A stretch of 64,000 bases of DNA from an uncultured Clostridia bacterium (GCA_934633695.1 CAKTYT010000002.1:1-64000), one strand, 5' to 3'. Counted from the stretch's first letter, positions 44,394 to 53,881 are shown. Notes: generated by a model not told the origin, from the letters alone. Numbers and translations are program-made.

Positions 44394-45982
44394 TTAAAGA
44401 TTTCCGTCCCTTTCCTACTGATCCAACCGTACAGCAAGTATGAAATCCCGATTGTAAGTGCGATAACGACAAGGAGATACGGCATAACGGTGATCGTATT
44501 TCTGAGCAGATAACAGCCGAGACCAAGCAGAACAGCATATACACTGCCGAGAAGCATTGCAAGCAGCACTCCTGTATTCTGTTTAACTGCAACGATTTCG
44601 CTCGTCCAGCTGAGGTTCGGCATTTTTAGACCTATGAACATATCGAACAATGCAGACATGACCGTGAATGCAAGCACGGCTGCACTTGCGGCGACAGCCG
44701 TCAAAATATTTTGCCTGAACGTGATAATCATACAGACTGAGCAGAACAGGGCTGAAATGCCGTTGACAAGCACTGCAACAAGTACTTTTGCCTTGAGGAC
44801 CTGCATGGGTGCTATCGGCAGAGCATGGGAAAGCCATATCGTCTTTCCTTCAAGTGAGACTGAGGGAACGGCAATTGCATTCATCCCGATTATCGCACAC
44901 ATTACCGCTCCGATGAACACCGGACCGTATGCTGCAATCGGCTTGAACGCAGACTGCATGAAGTCGGTTATATTTCTGCTCTCGACAAGGAGCAATATGC
45001 CGATTGCAATTAGGAAGATGACGCCAAAGCCGCAATTCAGCATGTAACTCGGGCTTGAGGTGAACCTTTTGAATTCCTTTTTCAATATTGCCTTTGAAAT
45101 ACTCGACTGCACGGAAGCAGTGTACTTGTACTTCGCCCTTGAAGCGACACCGCTAGATGTCGCAATTTTGATAAAGCTCTTTGAAAGTATGCACCACGTC
45201 AGAGCAAAAAGCAATGCCGTGATCGCAGTACCGCATATTATCGGAAGCCAGCGGCCCTCACCCATGCCTCCGAAGAAGTAAAGTATGCGTGCGGAATTCA
45301 TGACCTCCTTACCGATCGAATCAATGTTAAGCAAAAAGTTACTCAACAGTTCCTGTATTTTGAAGTTGATAAAGTAGTAGAGAGCCATGAAGCCAACGGC
45401 TGCAATGACCGTTATGAAGCTTTTGTTTCTGAGCTTAAGGCTGATTTTTGCAACGACCCAACCCAATGCACAGGAAATCACGAGCACGATTACGGAAATT
45501 ACCGCAATAAGCAAAATCGAACCTATAACTGCGGACACGCTCACCGGCACGACCAGCCAATAAACTATAACGGCAGGAATTATCACGGTGCCCGAATACA
45601 TAAGCCCCATCAGGTAAACCGAAAGGAGCCTTGAGGCAATAATGTACTTCACCGGAATCGGCATTGACAGGAGCATGTCGTTATCTTTTGAAAGATACAG
45701 TCCGGAAAAAGTGTTAAACACGCTGCCGAATGCACCGAGCAGTATCGCAAGCAGTCCCATCATGGCAAAGTACATCCACGCCATGCCTGCCTCTGCCATG
45801 GGTCCACACATCTGTAAGGAAAGAAATGCAAACATTCCGCCGAGCAGGCCAACCATTATGGCGATATATACCAGAATAAATCCTATGGTCGCTCCTTTTG
45901 AACGCTTTTGATTTTTCTTTGCGTCGTAAAAATAGCTCCGAAAAATCTCCATCATCTGTTTTTTAACGAGAGTTTTGAGCAT
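44384..45982 (-). CDS. ABC transporter permease, large exporter type
   Basis: This 532-residue protein has about 12 hydrophobic segments and no ATPase motifs. It partners the ATPase immediately upstream, whose stop overlaps its start by one base. Length and lack of signal suit ABC-2-like exporter permeases of Firmicutes. The substrate is unknown. It is the last gene of the TetR-headed operon. Confidence 0.85.
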   Translation of the reverse strand: MLKTLVKKQMMEIFRSYFYDAKKNQKRSKGATIGFILVYIAIMVGLLGGMFAFLSLQMCGPMAEAGMAWMYFAMMGLLAILLGAFGSVFNTFSGLYLSKDNDMLLSMPIPVKYIIASRLLSVYLMGLMYSGTVIIPAVIVYWLVVPVSVSAVIGSILLIAVISVIVLVISCALGWVVAKISLKLRNKSFITVIAAVGFMALYYFINFKIQELLSNFLLNIDSIGKEVMNSARILYFFGGMGEGRWLPIICGTAITALLFALTWCILSKSFIKIATSSGVASRAKYKYTASVQSSISKAILKKEFKRFTSSPSYMLNCGFGVIFLIAIGILLLVESRNITDFMQSAFKPIAAYGPVFIGAVMCAIIGMNAIAVPSVSLEGKTIWLSHALPIAPMQVLKAKVLVAVLVNGISALFCSVCMIITFRQNILTAVAASAAVLAFTVMSALFDMFIGLKMPNLSWTSEIVAVKQNTGVLLAMLLGSVYAVLLGLGCYLLRNTITVMPYLLVVIALTIGISYLLYGWISRKGTEIFKSL

Positions 45983-46689
45983 TACTCTGCCTCCAATTCG
46001 AGGAACACTTCTTCGAGGCTGTCATCACCCTTGACTTCCTCCATTGTTCCCGATTTAATGAGCTTTCCGTTCTTAATAATCGCAACCTTATCGCAGAGCT
46101 TTTCTGCAACCTCAAGCACATGCGTTGAGAAGAAAATCGCTCCGCCGCCGCTGCAAACATCTCTCATCATCCCTTTGAGGATATGTGCGGCCTTTGGATC
46201 AAGCCCGACAAACGGCTCATCCATGATAATAAGATTCGGTTCATGTATCCACGCAGAAATTATCGTAATCTTCTGCTTCATTCCGTGCGAATATGCGGCG
46301 ATCGGCTGACCGAGGTCATTTGTCAGTTCAAACAGATCGGCATATCTTTTTATCTTCTCGTCTCTGTCCGCTGCACTGATCCTGTATATATCGGCAATGA
46401 AGTTCAGAAACTTTATCCCCGTCATGTACTCGTAAAGATCGGGATTATCGGGTATGTAAGCAATGTTTTTTTTGCATTCAATTGGTTCCTTAACAATTGA
46501 GTGACCGCCAATGCTGATTTCACCCTCGTCAAACCCCAATATGCCGACGACTGACTTGAGCGTCGTTGTCTTTCCGGCACCGTTGTGACCGATAAAGCCG
46601 TAAATCTCGCCGGGAGCAATGTGGAGACTGAGGTCGTCAACCGCTTTCTTCTCCCCGAAGGTCTTTGTCAGATGCTGAATCTTTAACAT
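45982..46689 (-). CDS. ABC transporter ATP-binding protein
   Basis: This 235-residue ATPase shows Walker A GHNGAGKTT (34-42), the signature YSHGMKQKI (a variant of LSGGQ with SHGM) and Walker B LIIMDEPFVGLD. It drives the permease encoded next. The SHGM form is common in ABC-2 exporters. The ribosome binding site AAGGAG overlaps the stop of the preceding lipoprotein gene. Confidence 0.93.
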   Translation of the reverse strand: MLKIQHLTKTFGEKKAVDDLSLHIAPGEIYGFIGHNGAGKTTTLKSVVGILGFDEGEISIGGHSIVKEPIECKKNIAYIPDNPDLYEYMTGIKFLNFIADIYRISAADRDEKIKRYADLFELTNDLGQPIAAYSHGMKQKITIISAWIHEPNLIIMDEPFVGLDPKAAHILKGMMRDVCSGGGAIFFSTHVLEVAEKLCDKVAIIKNGKLIKSGTMEEVKGDDSLEEVFLELEAE

Positions 46690-46691
46690 AT

Positions 46692-47090
46692 TTACTCCTT
46701 TTCCCCGCCATCGTGCAGTTCAATGATAATAAAATTTATTTCGCCTCTTGCCCTTTCACCGGTTATCAGAACAGTGTATTTACCGTCATAGGGTGCAGCA
46801 ACGCTGAACTCGTCGCTTGTAAGACCGTTTCCGCTGTAAATCTCTTCGCCGTTCTCGTTACGTATCTTTAAGGTTATTGAACCTTTAACCGTGCTGATTT
46901 CGACCCTGAGCCACTCACCGCTTCTGAGCGTGAATTCGCATTCTTCGGTGCAGTTAAATACGGTGAAATCCATGTGGAACATTTTGTCATCTCCGTATTT
47001 ATTGCCATTGAAACGACTGCCGCAGGCAATCGCCGTCATCATGACAATTATAGCACCAAATAATGTCAATTTCTTGAACAAATTATGCAT
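46692..47090 (-). CDS. Small putative lipoprotein
   Basis: This 132-residue protein begins with a basic, hydrophobic signal ending in MTAIAC, a plausible lipobox with Cys at about residue 23. The rest is beta-rich (FTLRSGEWLRVEISTVKGSI; GKYTVLITGERARGEINF), like small carbohydrate- or ligand-binding sandwich domains. It lies between two ABC exporters in one operon with almost no spacing, so it probably acts outside the membrane with one of them. I do not recognise a family. Confidence 0.65.
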   Translation of the reverse strand: MHNLFKKLTLFGAIIVMMTAIACGSRFNGNKYGDDKMFHMDFTVFNCTEECEFTLRSGEWLRVEISTVKGSITLKIRNENGEEIYSGNGLTSDEFSVAAPYDGKYTVLITGERARGEINFIIIELHDGGEKE

Positions 47091-47092
47091 TT

Positions 47093-47992
47093 TCACCTTT
47101 TCCTCCCATTCAGTGTATTCAGAAGCACGTACAGGCCGACAAGCAGCACAATTGCACCGCAAAGTATCACATACATAGCGGGAATGCTGACTTTGTTTCC
47201 GAAAAAGTAAACATTGCAGTCGATTGAATCCCTTATCGCAGTTATGACGTCATCCGGAAAGCCGACACGCTCCATCTCACGCAGCGTCCCTGCCATCGCA
47301 TGATTCCTCATAAGGCTGGTTCCGTATGTTCCGGGCAGGAATGAAAGCACTGTCCGAAGTCCCGTTGAAAAGCTTGCAAGCGGCATGTACGCACCGCAGA
47401 AAAAACCGTAGCCTGAGCTGACAATTGTGCCGACAGCCGAGCTCTGCCCGGAAGTCTTGAGGGGAAAGTTTACGCAGCTTGAAAGTGCAACTCCGAAGAG
47501 CGTCAGCAGTGCAGCATCAAGCACCATCAACGCAGCATCACCTACTGTCATGTACCAGCCGACAGCACCGAGATATGCAAAACAGCAGCCGAGAGCTGTA
47601 AAGCTGACTATGAGCGTTGCCGCAGCAGACGCAAGAAAATAGCTTATTGCAATTGTCGAACGCCTTACGGGTGAAACCGTAATATCAGATATAGCTCCGC
47701 TCACCTTATCCTGAACCATGAGCAGATTTGAACAAAAGGCTACAGTGACGCATGAAACCGCCAGCAGTGATGAGACGAGCTGTCCTCCAACGGTCGCATT
47801 TATCAGAGTTTCATCTACCGCAAACCCGCTCGGAAGTGCAGAGACAAAGCTTGTCTTGTACACCTTTGCGAGAAATGCCGCATACAGTACAAGCAGGATT
47901 ATCGGCGTGATAAGTGATGAGAAAAACATTCCTTTGTCTTTAAAAAACAGTTTGCAGTTGCGTCTTGTGAGATTCCATAATCCATCCATCAT
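47093..47992 (-). CDS. ABC-2 type transporter permease
   Basis: The 299-residue protein has six hydrophobic segments and the ABC-2 pattern, with CKLFFKDKGMFFSSLITPIILLVLY at the start and a central FCGAYMPLASF motif. It overlaps the upstream ATPase by four bases and ends two bases before the lipoprotein start, showing tight coupling. It resembles DrrB-type drug or lipid exporters. Confidence 0.9.
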   Translation of the reverse strand: MMDGLWNLTRRNCKLFFKDKGMFFSSLITPIILLVLYAAFLAKVYKTSFVSALPSGFAVDETLINATVGGQLVSSLLAVSCVTVAFCSNLLMVQDKVSGAISDITVSPVRRSTIAISYFLASAAATLIVSFTALGCCFAYLGAVGWYMTVGDAALMVLDAALLTLFGVALSSCVNFPLKTSGQSSAVGTIVSSGYGFFCGAYMPLASFSTGLRTVLSFLPGTYGTSLMRNHAMAGTLREMERVGFPDDVITAIRDSIDCNVYFFGNKVSIPAMYVILCGAIVLLVGLYVLLNTLNGRKR

Positions 47993-48933
47993 TTTACTCT
48001 TCCCCTCTTTCCCTCTGCCGTTCTTTCTGTTTCATCTCGAAGTGCCTTGCCCGTGACATTCAGAAAAACATCGTCCATTTTGCCTTTCGTTATCTCATAA
48101 TCACGGAAGATCCCGGGTTTTTTGACTATGAGCTTTGTTGCCGTCAAAGTGTCGGGAACACTCAGCCTTACAGCATCGCGTATTTTTTCATAGGGCATAC
48201 CTATTGACTGGGCTTCCTCGTCCGTAACTCCATAGAGCGTGACAAAATCCCCTGTGTATTTGTTCTTGAGTTCGAGGGGCGTGCCCTCGGCGGCAATTTT
48301 GCCGGCATCGATTATGACGACATAATCCGCATCGGCAGCCTCCTCCATGTAGTGCGTCGTCAAAAATACTGTCATGCCATTTTCTTTGCGAAGCTTTTCA
48401 ACAACGCTCCACAGCAGCTTTCTCGTCTGCGGATCAAGCCCTGTCGTCGGCTCATCAAGAACGAGTATTTTCGGTTCATGGATAATGGCTCGTGCAACAT
48501 CGATCCTCCTCCTCTGTCCGCCTGACAATTTTCCGACCGTCCTGCCAATCAAATCGGTAAAATCCAGCAGTTTGGCGAGTTCGTTCAACCGCTTTTCGAA
48601 GCTTTCACCCCTTATTCCGTAAAGAGCTGCACGGCTCCTGAGGTTGTCGCGAACAGTCAGCGGAAAATCGAGCCTTGAATCCTGAAAAACGACGCCAAGA
48701 CCTCGGCTGATGTTTTCCATACCATTTTCAATGTTCTCACCGGCAATGGTGACGCTTCCGCTGTCCTTTTTGAGCTGACCGCATAAAATTGATATTGTCG
48801 TAGATTTTCCCGCTCCGTTCACACCCAGAAACGCAAACATTTCTCCTTTTCTTACTGCGAACGAAAGATCCTGAACCGCTTTAATTTCGCCGAACGTCTT
48901 ATAAAGGTTCTTGATCTCAATGATCTTCTCCAT
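47989..48933 (-). CDS. ABC transporter ATP-binding protein, DrrA-like
   Basis: This 314-residue ATPase has Walker A GVNGAGKST, signature LSGGQRRRIDVA and Walker B KILVLDEPTTGLD, plus a C-terminal extension typical of DrrA-type exporters. AAGGAGG lies eight bases before the ATG at 48933. The start lies within the end of the TetR gene, so the operon is co-translated. With the next gene it forms a complete exporter. Confidence 0.93.
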   Translation of the reverse strand: MEKIIEIKNLYKTFGEIKAVQDLSFAVRKGEMFAFLGVNGAGKSTTISILCGQLKKDSGSVTIAGENIENGMENISRGLGVVFQDSRLDFPLTVRDNLRSRAALYGIRGESFEKRLNELAKLLDFTDLIGRTVGKLSGGQRRRIDVARAIIHEPKILVLDEPTTGLDPQTRKLLWSVVEKLRKENGMTVFLTTHYMEEAADADYVVIIDAGKIAAEGTPLELKNKYTGDFVTLYGVTDEEAQSIGMPYEKIRDAVRLSVPDTLTATKLIVKKPGIFRDYEITKGKMDDVFLNVTGKALRDETERTAEGKRGRVK

Positions 48934-49573
48934 TCCCAATTCCTCCTTTTACAAGCACTTCAAATATTTTATCGCTGTCAAGGTCAGTTTCGATAAAGTT
49001 CGGTATTTCCTTAATTGCCTTGCACATGCCAAGGCTGAATCTTATGAATATTTTCTCCGTCTGTTCCATACTGAAACGGTGCATGTTCGTGACGGAAAGT
49101 GTCGCAATGCTGTGGGCAACGAGCCACATGCTCATAAAGAAATACTCGGCCTGCTTTTCGGTCATGTTATACGTCCCGCATATGGATGCCTTTGTCCGCT
49201 GCCTTGAACTGACGACCATCTCTATTTCCGCACCTTCAACATTTTTCATATCCCTTCCCGGGGTCAAAAACAGCAGTCTGTACAGCTCCGGCTCTTCCGA
49301 AGCAAACCGGACGTATTGCTTTCCAAAGCCAAAAAACGGTTTTTCTTCAGCGAGTCCCTTTTCAATGTACCCGTTGTAAACCTCCTTGGCTTTTTTTACG
49401 ACCTCCTCACATACTTCATCCATGTTGTTAAAGTAAGTAAAAATGGGTCTTGTCGATACGCCAAGTACGGCGGCGATCTTCCTCGTTGTCAATGCACTTA
49501 TCCCATTGTCTCTTACAACCCTCACCGCTGCCATGACGACTTCATCCATTGTAAATTTAACCTTCGGCGGCAT
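48917..49573 (-). CDS. TetR-family transcriptional regulator
   Basis: The 218-residue protein has an N-terminal TetR helix-turn-helix (ISALTTRKIAAVLGVSTRPIFTYF) and an all-helical ligand domain with a WHG-like region. It is the first gene of the ABC operon and overlaps the next gene by 17 bases, so it probably controls the exporters and itself. The ATG at 49573 is ten bases after GGGAGG; an ATG at 49582 is only one base from it. Confidence 0.88.
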   Translation of the reverse strand: MPPKVKFTMDEVVMAAVRVVRDNGISALTTRKIAAVLGVSTRPIFTYFNNMDEVCEEVVKKAKEVYNGYIEKGLAEEKPFFGFGKQYVRFASEEPELYRLLFLTPGRDMKNVEGAEIEMVVSSRQRTKASICGTYNMTEKQAEYFFMSMWLVAHSIATLSVTNMHRFSMEQTEKIFIRFSLGMCKAIKEIPNFIETDLDSDKIFEVLVKGGIGNGEDH

Positions 49574-49619
49574 ATTTCGCATACCTCCCTTTCCAATAAT
49601 ACAGGCTCACATTTCGAAC

Positions 49620-49643
49620 GATGCATAACTTTTGATGCGTAAC
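49620..49643. promoter_or_regulatory. Direct repeats upstream of the TetR gene, possible operator
   Basis: GATGCATAAC (49620-49629) and GATGCGTAAC (49634-49643) are nine-of-ten identical with a 14-base period, just upstream of a TATTAT -10 element on the minus strand. Their place over the -35 region suits TetR autorepression. Confidence 0.4.
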
Positions 49644-49661
49644 ATAATTATTTTAAACAAA

Positions 49662-49690
49662 ACGCTCCGGCATGTCAATAGCCGAAGCGT
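49662..49690 (-). terminator. Terminator of the SpoIID/SH3 gene
   Basis: ACGCTTCGGC pairs with GCCGGAGCGT on the minus strand, followed by TTTGTTT. Confidence 0.75.
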
Positions 49691-49712
49691 CTAAATACAG
49701 GAATATTATTCC

Positions 49713-51587
49713 TCAGTCGCATATTTCCTCGCTCATATTTGCTCTGACCGGGGGGAGAATAATGGCATTTTCATCATTCAGCGTCCTCTTATCGATGTAC
49801 TGCTGCGGAACAAACCCGTAATAGCTGCGATATCTCACATATACCCACGAGCCAACTCTGTGCATGACGGTAACATTCATTCCGCTCTTAAGTGTAAAGA
49901 CTTCGCCACTGTATTGAGAGGGCGAGCTGTACATCGTGCATTGTGCATTCGCTCTGCCGTCCTGATAGAGGAAACTACCGTCTGTGGGTGAAGGGAAGAG
50001 GTTTACGTCAATATAGTCTCCGCGTATAAAGCCGAGAATGCCGTCTGCAATACAGATTATCCAACCTTCCTTTTCACCGACAATGTCTACGTGAGAGTAT
50101 TTTGTTACTTTTGCAACGACACGATAGTTTGTTCCCGGACCTGAACGCATATTCACCGTATTGACATTCACATAACCGTAAGCGAGCACCGTTTTTGTAT
50201 AGGAAAACGGTTTTTCCGGATTCCGCTCTTCTACCTGTGAAATTTTGAATTTTCGATAGTAGAAATTCAGAATCGAGCGATGACTCATCCCCTCCAATGC
50301 CCTTGCCTGAGCTCCGTACTGAGAAAGTCCCAATCCATGTCCCCACCTGCAAAAGTAGACATTATAACCATCGGTGGTGGATTCCCCCCAGTAGATCTTG
50401 TAGGGCTTATCGAACACGCCCGCCTGCTTGAGTGCGGTCATATCTATTGTCAGCTCAACGTCCCTCGTGCTCCCCTCTGCCGAAACCCAAAGATTGAGCT
50501 TGAGCTTTGTAAGGTTTCTTTTGCTGCCCGAGATTTTCGGAGTTGTCGCCCTTGCAGAGTTGACGCACACAACGCTTGCGTTTAGCCCGAGCTGACTGCT
50601 GAGTTCACTTTCGAGAAGGTTTTTGAAAGCTGAATTTGTAATGCTCTCACCATATTTAATTTCAAGTGTCTGCCTTCTGTTCGGAGTAAACTCAAAATCA
50701 ATATCATCAAGGCGTATTTCGTACGCATGGTCAATGCCGCTTGAACCGAAAACATTCGAAGGCAGATCCGTCTCTCCGCCGTTTGTAGCACCGTAGAAAG
50801 CCATCAGGATTTCCCCATCCTTGGAAAGTATCTCGCCGCAAACGTCAAGACAGGCTTTCATGCACTTGTCATACCCTTCTTTGTAGCCTCTGTACCCTTG
50901 GTAAGTAAACGAATCAGTTATGTCATAATCATCGGTTGCATAGGAATATCCAAACGCATATGCCTTTGAGGCAACAGCCTGTGCCCTCAATGCCTTAATA
51001 TCATTCGACTCTGACATTTCATACGGTATAATACCGTAGAGATAGTGGACAGTCGGAACAATATTTATCATTCTTATCGTTCCATTGCTGTTGACACTCA
51101 GCGAAATATTGCCGAGGTAGCTTCTGCCGTCATTGCTTCCGCCGCTGCCGCTCAGCGTTGCATATCCACCGCTTTCGTTAAGCATAACGCGGTTAATAAG
51201 TACTGCTGCCGACGAGGTAATGACAGTATTTCCGGTTTTTACTGTAATTTTGCCATTTTCAGCAGTTATTTTCAACGTATACGGAGTATCTTTTGTCCCG
51301 ACGAGAGAACGCATATTGGAATTTAAGTAATATGCTCCATAAAGATCCAGCGTTATACTCGATGCATCGGCAAGGGAAATCAGCACTCTTGTGTAGGAAA
51401 AATCTTCCTCCGTTCCCTTAGGGTTATTGCGTGTCATCGGCATTGATTCATCAACAACCTTTTCCGTAGGTTCCCTGACTTCATCTTCTTCAAGAGTACA
51501 TTGTGCCGCAATGCTTCCGACACAGCAGAACAGCATGGCAAATGCCATCAGGCAGCAAAAAAAAGCTTCAACTCTTCTGAATTTCAT
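49713..51587 (-). CDS. SpoIID/LytB-domain protein with SH3 domains
   Basis: This 624-residue exported protein has a signal peptide (residues 1-28), a SpoIID domain (~195-440; VPTVHYLYGIIPYEMSES, AQAVASKAYAFGYSY, RWGHGLGLSQYGAQA) and two bacterial SH3 domains (~465-525 and ~545-600; VNMRSGPGTNYRVVAKV). SpoIID is a lytic transglycosylase for engulfment during sporulation; SH3-bearing relatives act on peptidoglycan. It follows tcdA by four bases. Whether it is the sporulation SpoIID itself or a paralogue is unclear, as SH3 domains are not in Bacillus SpoIID. Confidence 0.88.
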   Translation of the reverse strand: MKFRRVEAFFCCLMAFAMLFCCVGSIAAQCTLEEDEVREPTEKVVDESMPMTRNNPKGTEEDFSYTRVLISLADASSITLDLYGAYYLNSNMRSLVGTKDTPYTLKITAENGKITVKTGNTVITSSAAVLINRVMLNESGGYATLSGSGGSNDGRSYLGNISLSVNSNGTIRMINIVPTVHYLYGIIPYEMSESNDIKALRAQAVASKAYAFGYSYATDDYDITDSFTYQGYRGYKEGYDKCMKACLDVCGEILSKDGEILMAFYGATNGGETDLPSNVFGSSGIDHAYEIRLDDIDFEFTPNRRQTLEIKYGESITNSAFKNLLESELSSQLGLNASVVCVNSARATTPKISGSKRNLTKLKLNLWVSAEGSTRDVELTIDMTALKQAGVFDKPYKIYWGESTTDGYNVYFCRWGHGLGLSQYGAQARALEGMSHRSILNFYYRKFKISQVEERNPEKPFSYTKTVLAYGYVNVNTVNMRSGPGTNYRVVAKVTKYSHVDIVGEKEGWIICIADGILGFIRGDYIDVNLFPSPTDGSFLYQDGRANAQCTMYSSPSQYSGEVFTLKSGMNVTVMHRVGSWVYVRYRSYYGFVPQQYIDKRTLNDENAIILPPVRANMSEEICD

Positions 51588-51591
51588 TCAC

Positions 51592-52314
51592 TCATTCATC
51601 TCCGTTCCTGTTTTCGAGAATTCTCTCCACTGCAAGCTTTGCAAGAGCAAGTCCGAATGCCCCCGGCACGAACGGCACACTCGCAGGAGCGTTCGGCTTC
51701 ATATCCGGGTCAGGTGCAGGAATGAGCGGTACAATGGGTTCTTCAACCGAATAGACGACAGTAAGGCTTTCTACTCCGCGTTTTTTCAGTTCCCGGCGCA
51801 TTACCCTGGCCAGCGGATCAATGGAAGTTTTGTAAATATCGGTCGAACGTATACAAGTCGGGTCGAATCTGTTGCCTGCTCCCATACTCGAAAGCACCGG
51901 GATCCCTCTCTTTTTCGCTTCAGTAATGATCGCGATTTTCGCGGTTACAGTGTCCACGGCATCGATAACAATATCTGCATTGTCGGGAATAAGTCCGCAA
52001 ATATTTTCGGGCATCGCAAATGCATCGACTGCACTCGCACTGCAATCGGAAACATCCTCAACATGACGCTTCATCGCCTCGACTTTTTTCATTCCGACAG
52101 TGGATTTTTTTGCACAAATCTGGCGGTTTAAATTGCTCGGCTTAACGCACGCAGAATCAATTAATACAATATTGCCGACGCCGCATCTGGCAAGAGCATC
52201 AACACAATGTCCGCCAACTCCGCCGACTCCGAAAACAACAACACACGCCTCTTCAAGCTTTTTCTCAGCATTCTCGCCGAGAACCATGGCAGTCCTGTAA
52301 AAGCTCGGTTTCAT
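51592..52314 (-). CDS. tcdA: TcdA, tRNA threonylcarbamoyladenosine dehydratase
   Basis: This 240-residue E1-like enzyme uses ATP to cyclise t6A at tRNA position 37. The nucleotide-binding loop is VFGVGGVGGHCVDALARCGVG split around residue 30, with the LIDSACVKPSNLNRQ arm and DAVDTVTAK typical of ThiF/TcdA. GGAGGGA precedes the start. The SpoIID-like gene follows immediately. Confidence 0.92.
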   Translation of the reverse strand: MKPSFYRTAMVLGENAEKKLEEACVVVFGVGGVGGHCVDALARCGVGNIVLIDSACVKPSNLNRQICAKKSTVGMKKVEAMKRHVEDVSDCSASAVDAFAMPENICGLIPDNADIVIDAVDTVTAKIAIITEAKKRGIPVLSSMGAGNRFDPTCIRSTDIYKTSIDPLARVMRRELKKRGVESLTVVYSVEEPIVPLIPAPDPDMKPNAPASVPFVPGAFGLALAKLAVERILENRNGDE

Positions 52315-52417
52315 TTTTTCATTCCCTCCGAGTACACTTCATCCGTTTCCGCTAATCATAGCACAGTTTTGTTTCAAATTAAAGTCCTTTCATCTCAAAA
52401 AAGCACGCATTCCTGCC

Positions 52418-52466
52418 AAAAGAGCTGCCGGGAAAAGACAAAGTCAGTCTCCGACAGCTCTTTCTT
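52418..52466 (-). terminator. Terminator of the interrupted lipoprotein gene
   Basis: AAAGAGCTG pairs with CAGCTCTTT (outer arms at 52419-52427 and 52455-52463), with T after it on the minus strand. Confidence 0.6.
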
Positions 52467-52505
52467 ATTCGCTTTTACTAATTAATTGGTCAGTCCTATG
52501 CACCG

Positions 52506-52838
52506 TTACTCTTCGGGCGAAACAGCCTCCAAGTGGCATTTCCCTTCCATACTGGTACAAAGCATGAATGGTCCGCCACTACGCACCTCCCAGTACTCTT
52601 CGTCAAAATCACAAACAAGTGCGTTCGGGTACATTGTCCTGAATCCGACCAGCCAAAGCTGTTCCGCGGGAAGCAGTGTCTCACCCGCATAATACTGAGC
52701 ATGATACCAGTCATGGAGTTCGCACATATCGGCAAAGTTTGTCCGGTAAGTTCTGAAGTCAGCGCCGATCGCGTCACTCATCACTCCTTCCAGCAGCTCC
52801 ATAAAGCCGGACGGGTCGCGGACGATCTTATAGAATGT
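52506..52838 (-). pseudogene. 3' part of the interrupted lipoprotein gene
   Basis: This stretch continues in the same frame directly after the TAG that ends the lipoprotein reading frame (TFYKIVRDPSGFMELLEG and onward, ~110 codons). There is no ribosome binding site at the first internal Met, so it is not likely a separate gene. The natural reading is one ~300-residue protein in which CAG (Gln) or a similar codon has become TAG. Confidence 0.55.
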
Positions 52839-53408
52839 CTATTGGTACGTTCTGTCGTCTCCGCTCGTATACTGTTCAAGTCTCAGATATCCTGCCCAAA
52901 GTGAGCTTACATCGGACTGGTCACATTCCGAAATATCTTCCTTGTATTTGAACTCCAACGCCGCCACTTTTTCACCATCTTCATTGCACAGACTTATGCG
53001 TAGATATTTGTGGTTGAACGGATACCAAAAAGCGTTATATACCCCTTCTTTACCTTCCACAGATAACTCGACCTGCTCGAATGCTTCGGCGAGGTCGGGA
53101 ACAAGCTCATCGCTGAGGACGAGGATTTCAGGTTCGTAATAGCTTGAAAGAACAGGGTCATGAAGATCTACAGTGGCATGGACAATCTCCTGATCGAAAA
53201 CAACGCGGAAATCACCCCTCGCTTCATCAGATTCACTCTCTTCACCGTCATCGGGCATGTCTGTCGCTTCAGGTGTCGCTTCGACGCTGCCGTCATCCGC
53301 AAGACTCCTCACGCATGCGACGGAAGAAAGAACCATTGCTGCCGTCAGCACAAGGCATACGATAAAACGAACGAGCATCTTTAAAATCGTTTCTTTTTTT
53401 GTTTTCAT
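52839..53408 (-). CDS. Putative lipoprotein, ended by an in-frame TAG
   Basis: The 189-residue product starts after AGGAGG at six bases. It has a lipoprotein signal (LVLTAAMVLSSVAC) with the candidate Cys near residue 32, an acidic Asp/Glu/Pro linker (~38-62), and a beta-rich domain. The frame stays open for another 110 codons after the stop codon, so the domain is probably truncated. It follows the Cys/His-repeat gene by 17 bases in a likely two-gene unit. I do not recognise the family. Confidence 0.6.
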   Translation of the reverse strand: MKTKKETILKMLVRFIVCLVLTAAMVLSSVACVRSLADDGSVEATPEATDMPDDGEESESDEARGDFRVVFDQEIVHATVDLHDPVLSSYYEPEILVLSDELVPDLAEAFEQVELSVEGKEGVYNAFWYPFNHKYLRISLCNEDGEKVAALEFKYKEDISECDQSDVSSLWAGYLRLEQYTSGDDRTYQ

Positions 53409-53425
53409 ACTTTACCTCCTGAAAA

Positions 53426-53881
53426 TCAATTAATCTCTTCTCCCGGAAATTCCATTGAATCCGGTGCTGTTCCTGGTCCGGCGTAATTGCATATCTTACA
53501 CTGGGTTCCATTGTATACATGAGCTTGTGTCACCTGATTTTTGCACCCTGTGCATGTGCCTTTATGCCCCGCTGTCCCCGCACTTATCCACGATGCTACC
53601 GAGTGATTTTGCTTCAAAAACCATCCGCAGTTCGATTCTGAACAGTAAATCTTATGCTGAGTTGAAGATATGTTCTGATATTTGCGTTGATGCGAACTTG
53701 TTTTACTAAAATTGCAATAGGGACATCTAACCGTATGGTCTGTGTTCGTGTAACTCCATTCTTTTGTATGAGCTACTGTTTGAGATGCTCCGCAGGATGA
53801 TACGGAACAAGTTTTTTTATGAAACGAATCATTAATCGACACATTCTGGCCAAAAGAGTGTGGTTTTTGTTCAATGAATCC
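53426..53881 (-). pseudogene. 3' part of the Cys/His knuckle-repeat protein gene
   Basis: This stretch is in frame with the upstream secreted protein and begins right after its TGA. It encodes four more copies of the same H-x3-C-x2/4-C-x7-H unit (for example FHKKTCSVSSCGASQTVAH and DHTVRCPYCNFSKTSSH) and a final CKIC. The repeat register runs unbroken across the TGA, which occupies the second Cys position of one unit. It is therefore the continuation of one gene and not a new one. Confidence 0.6.
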
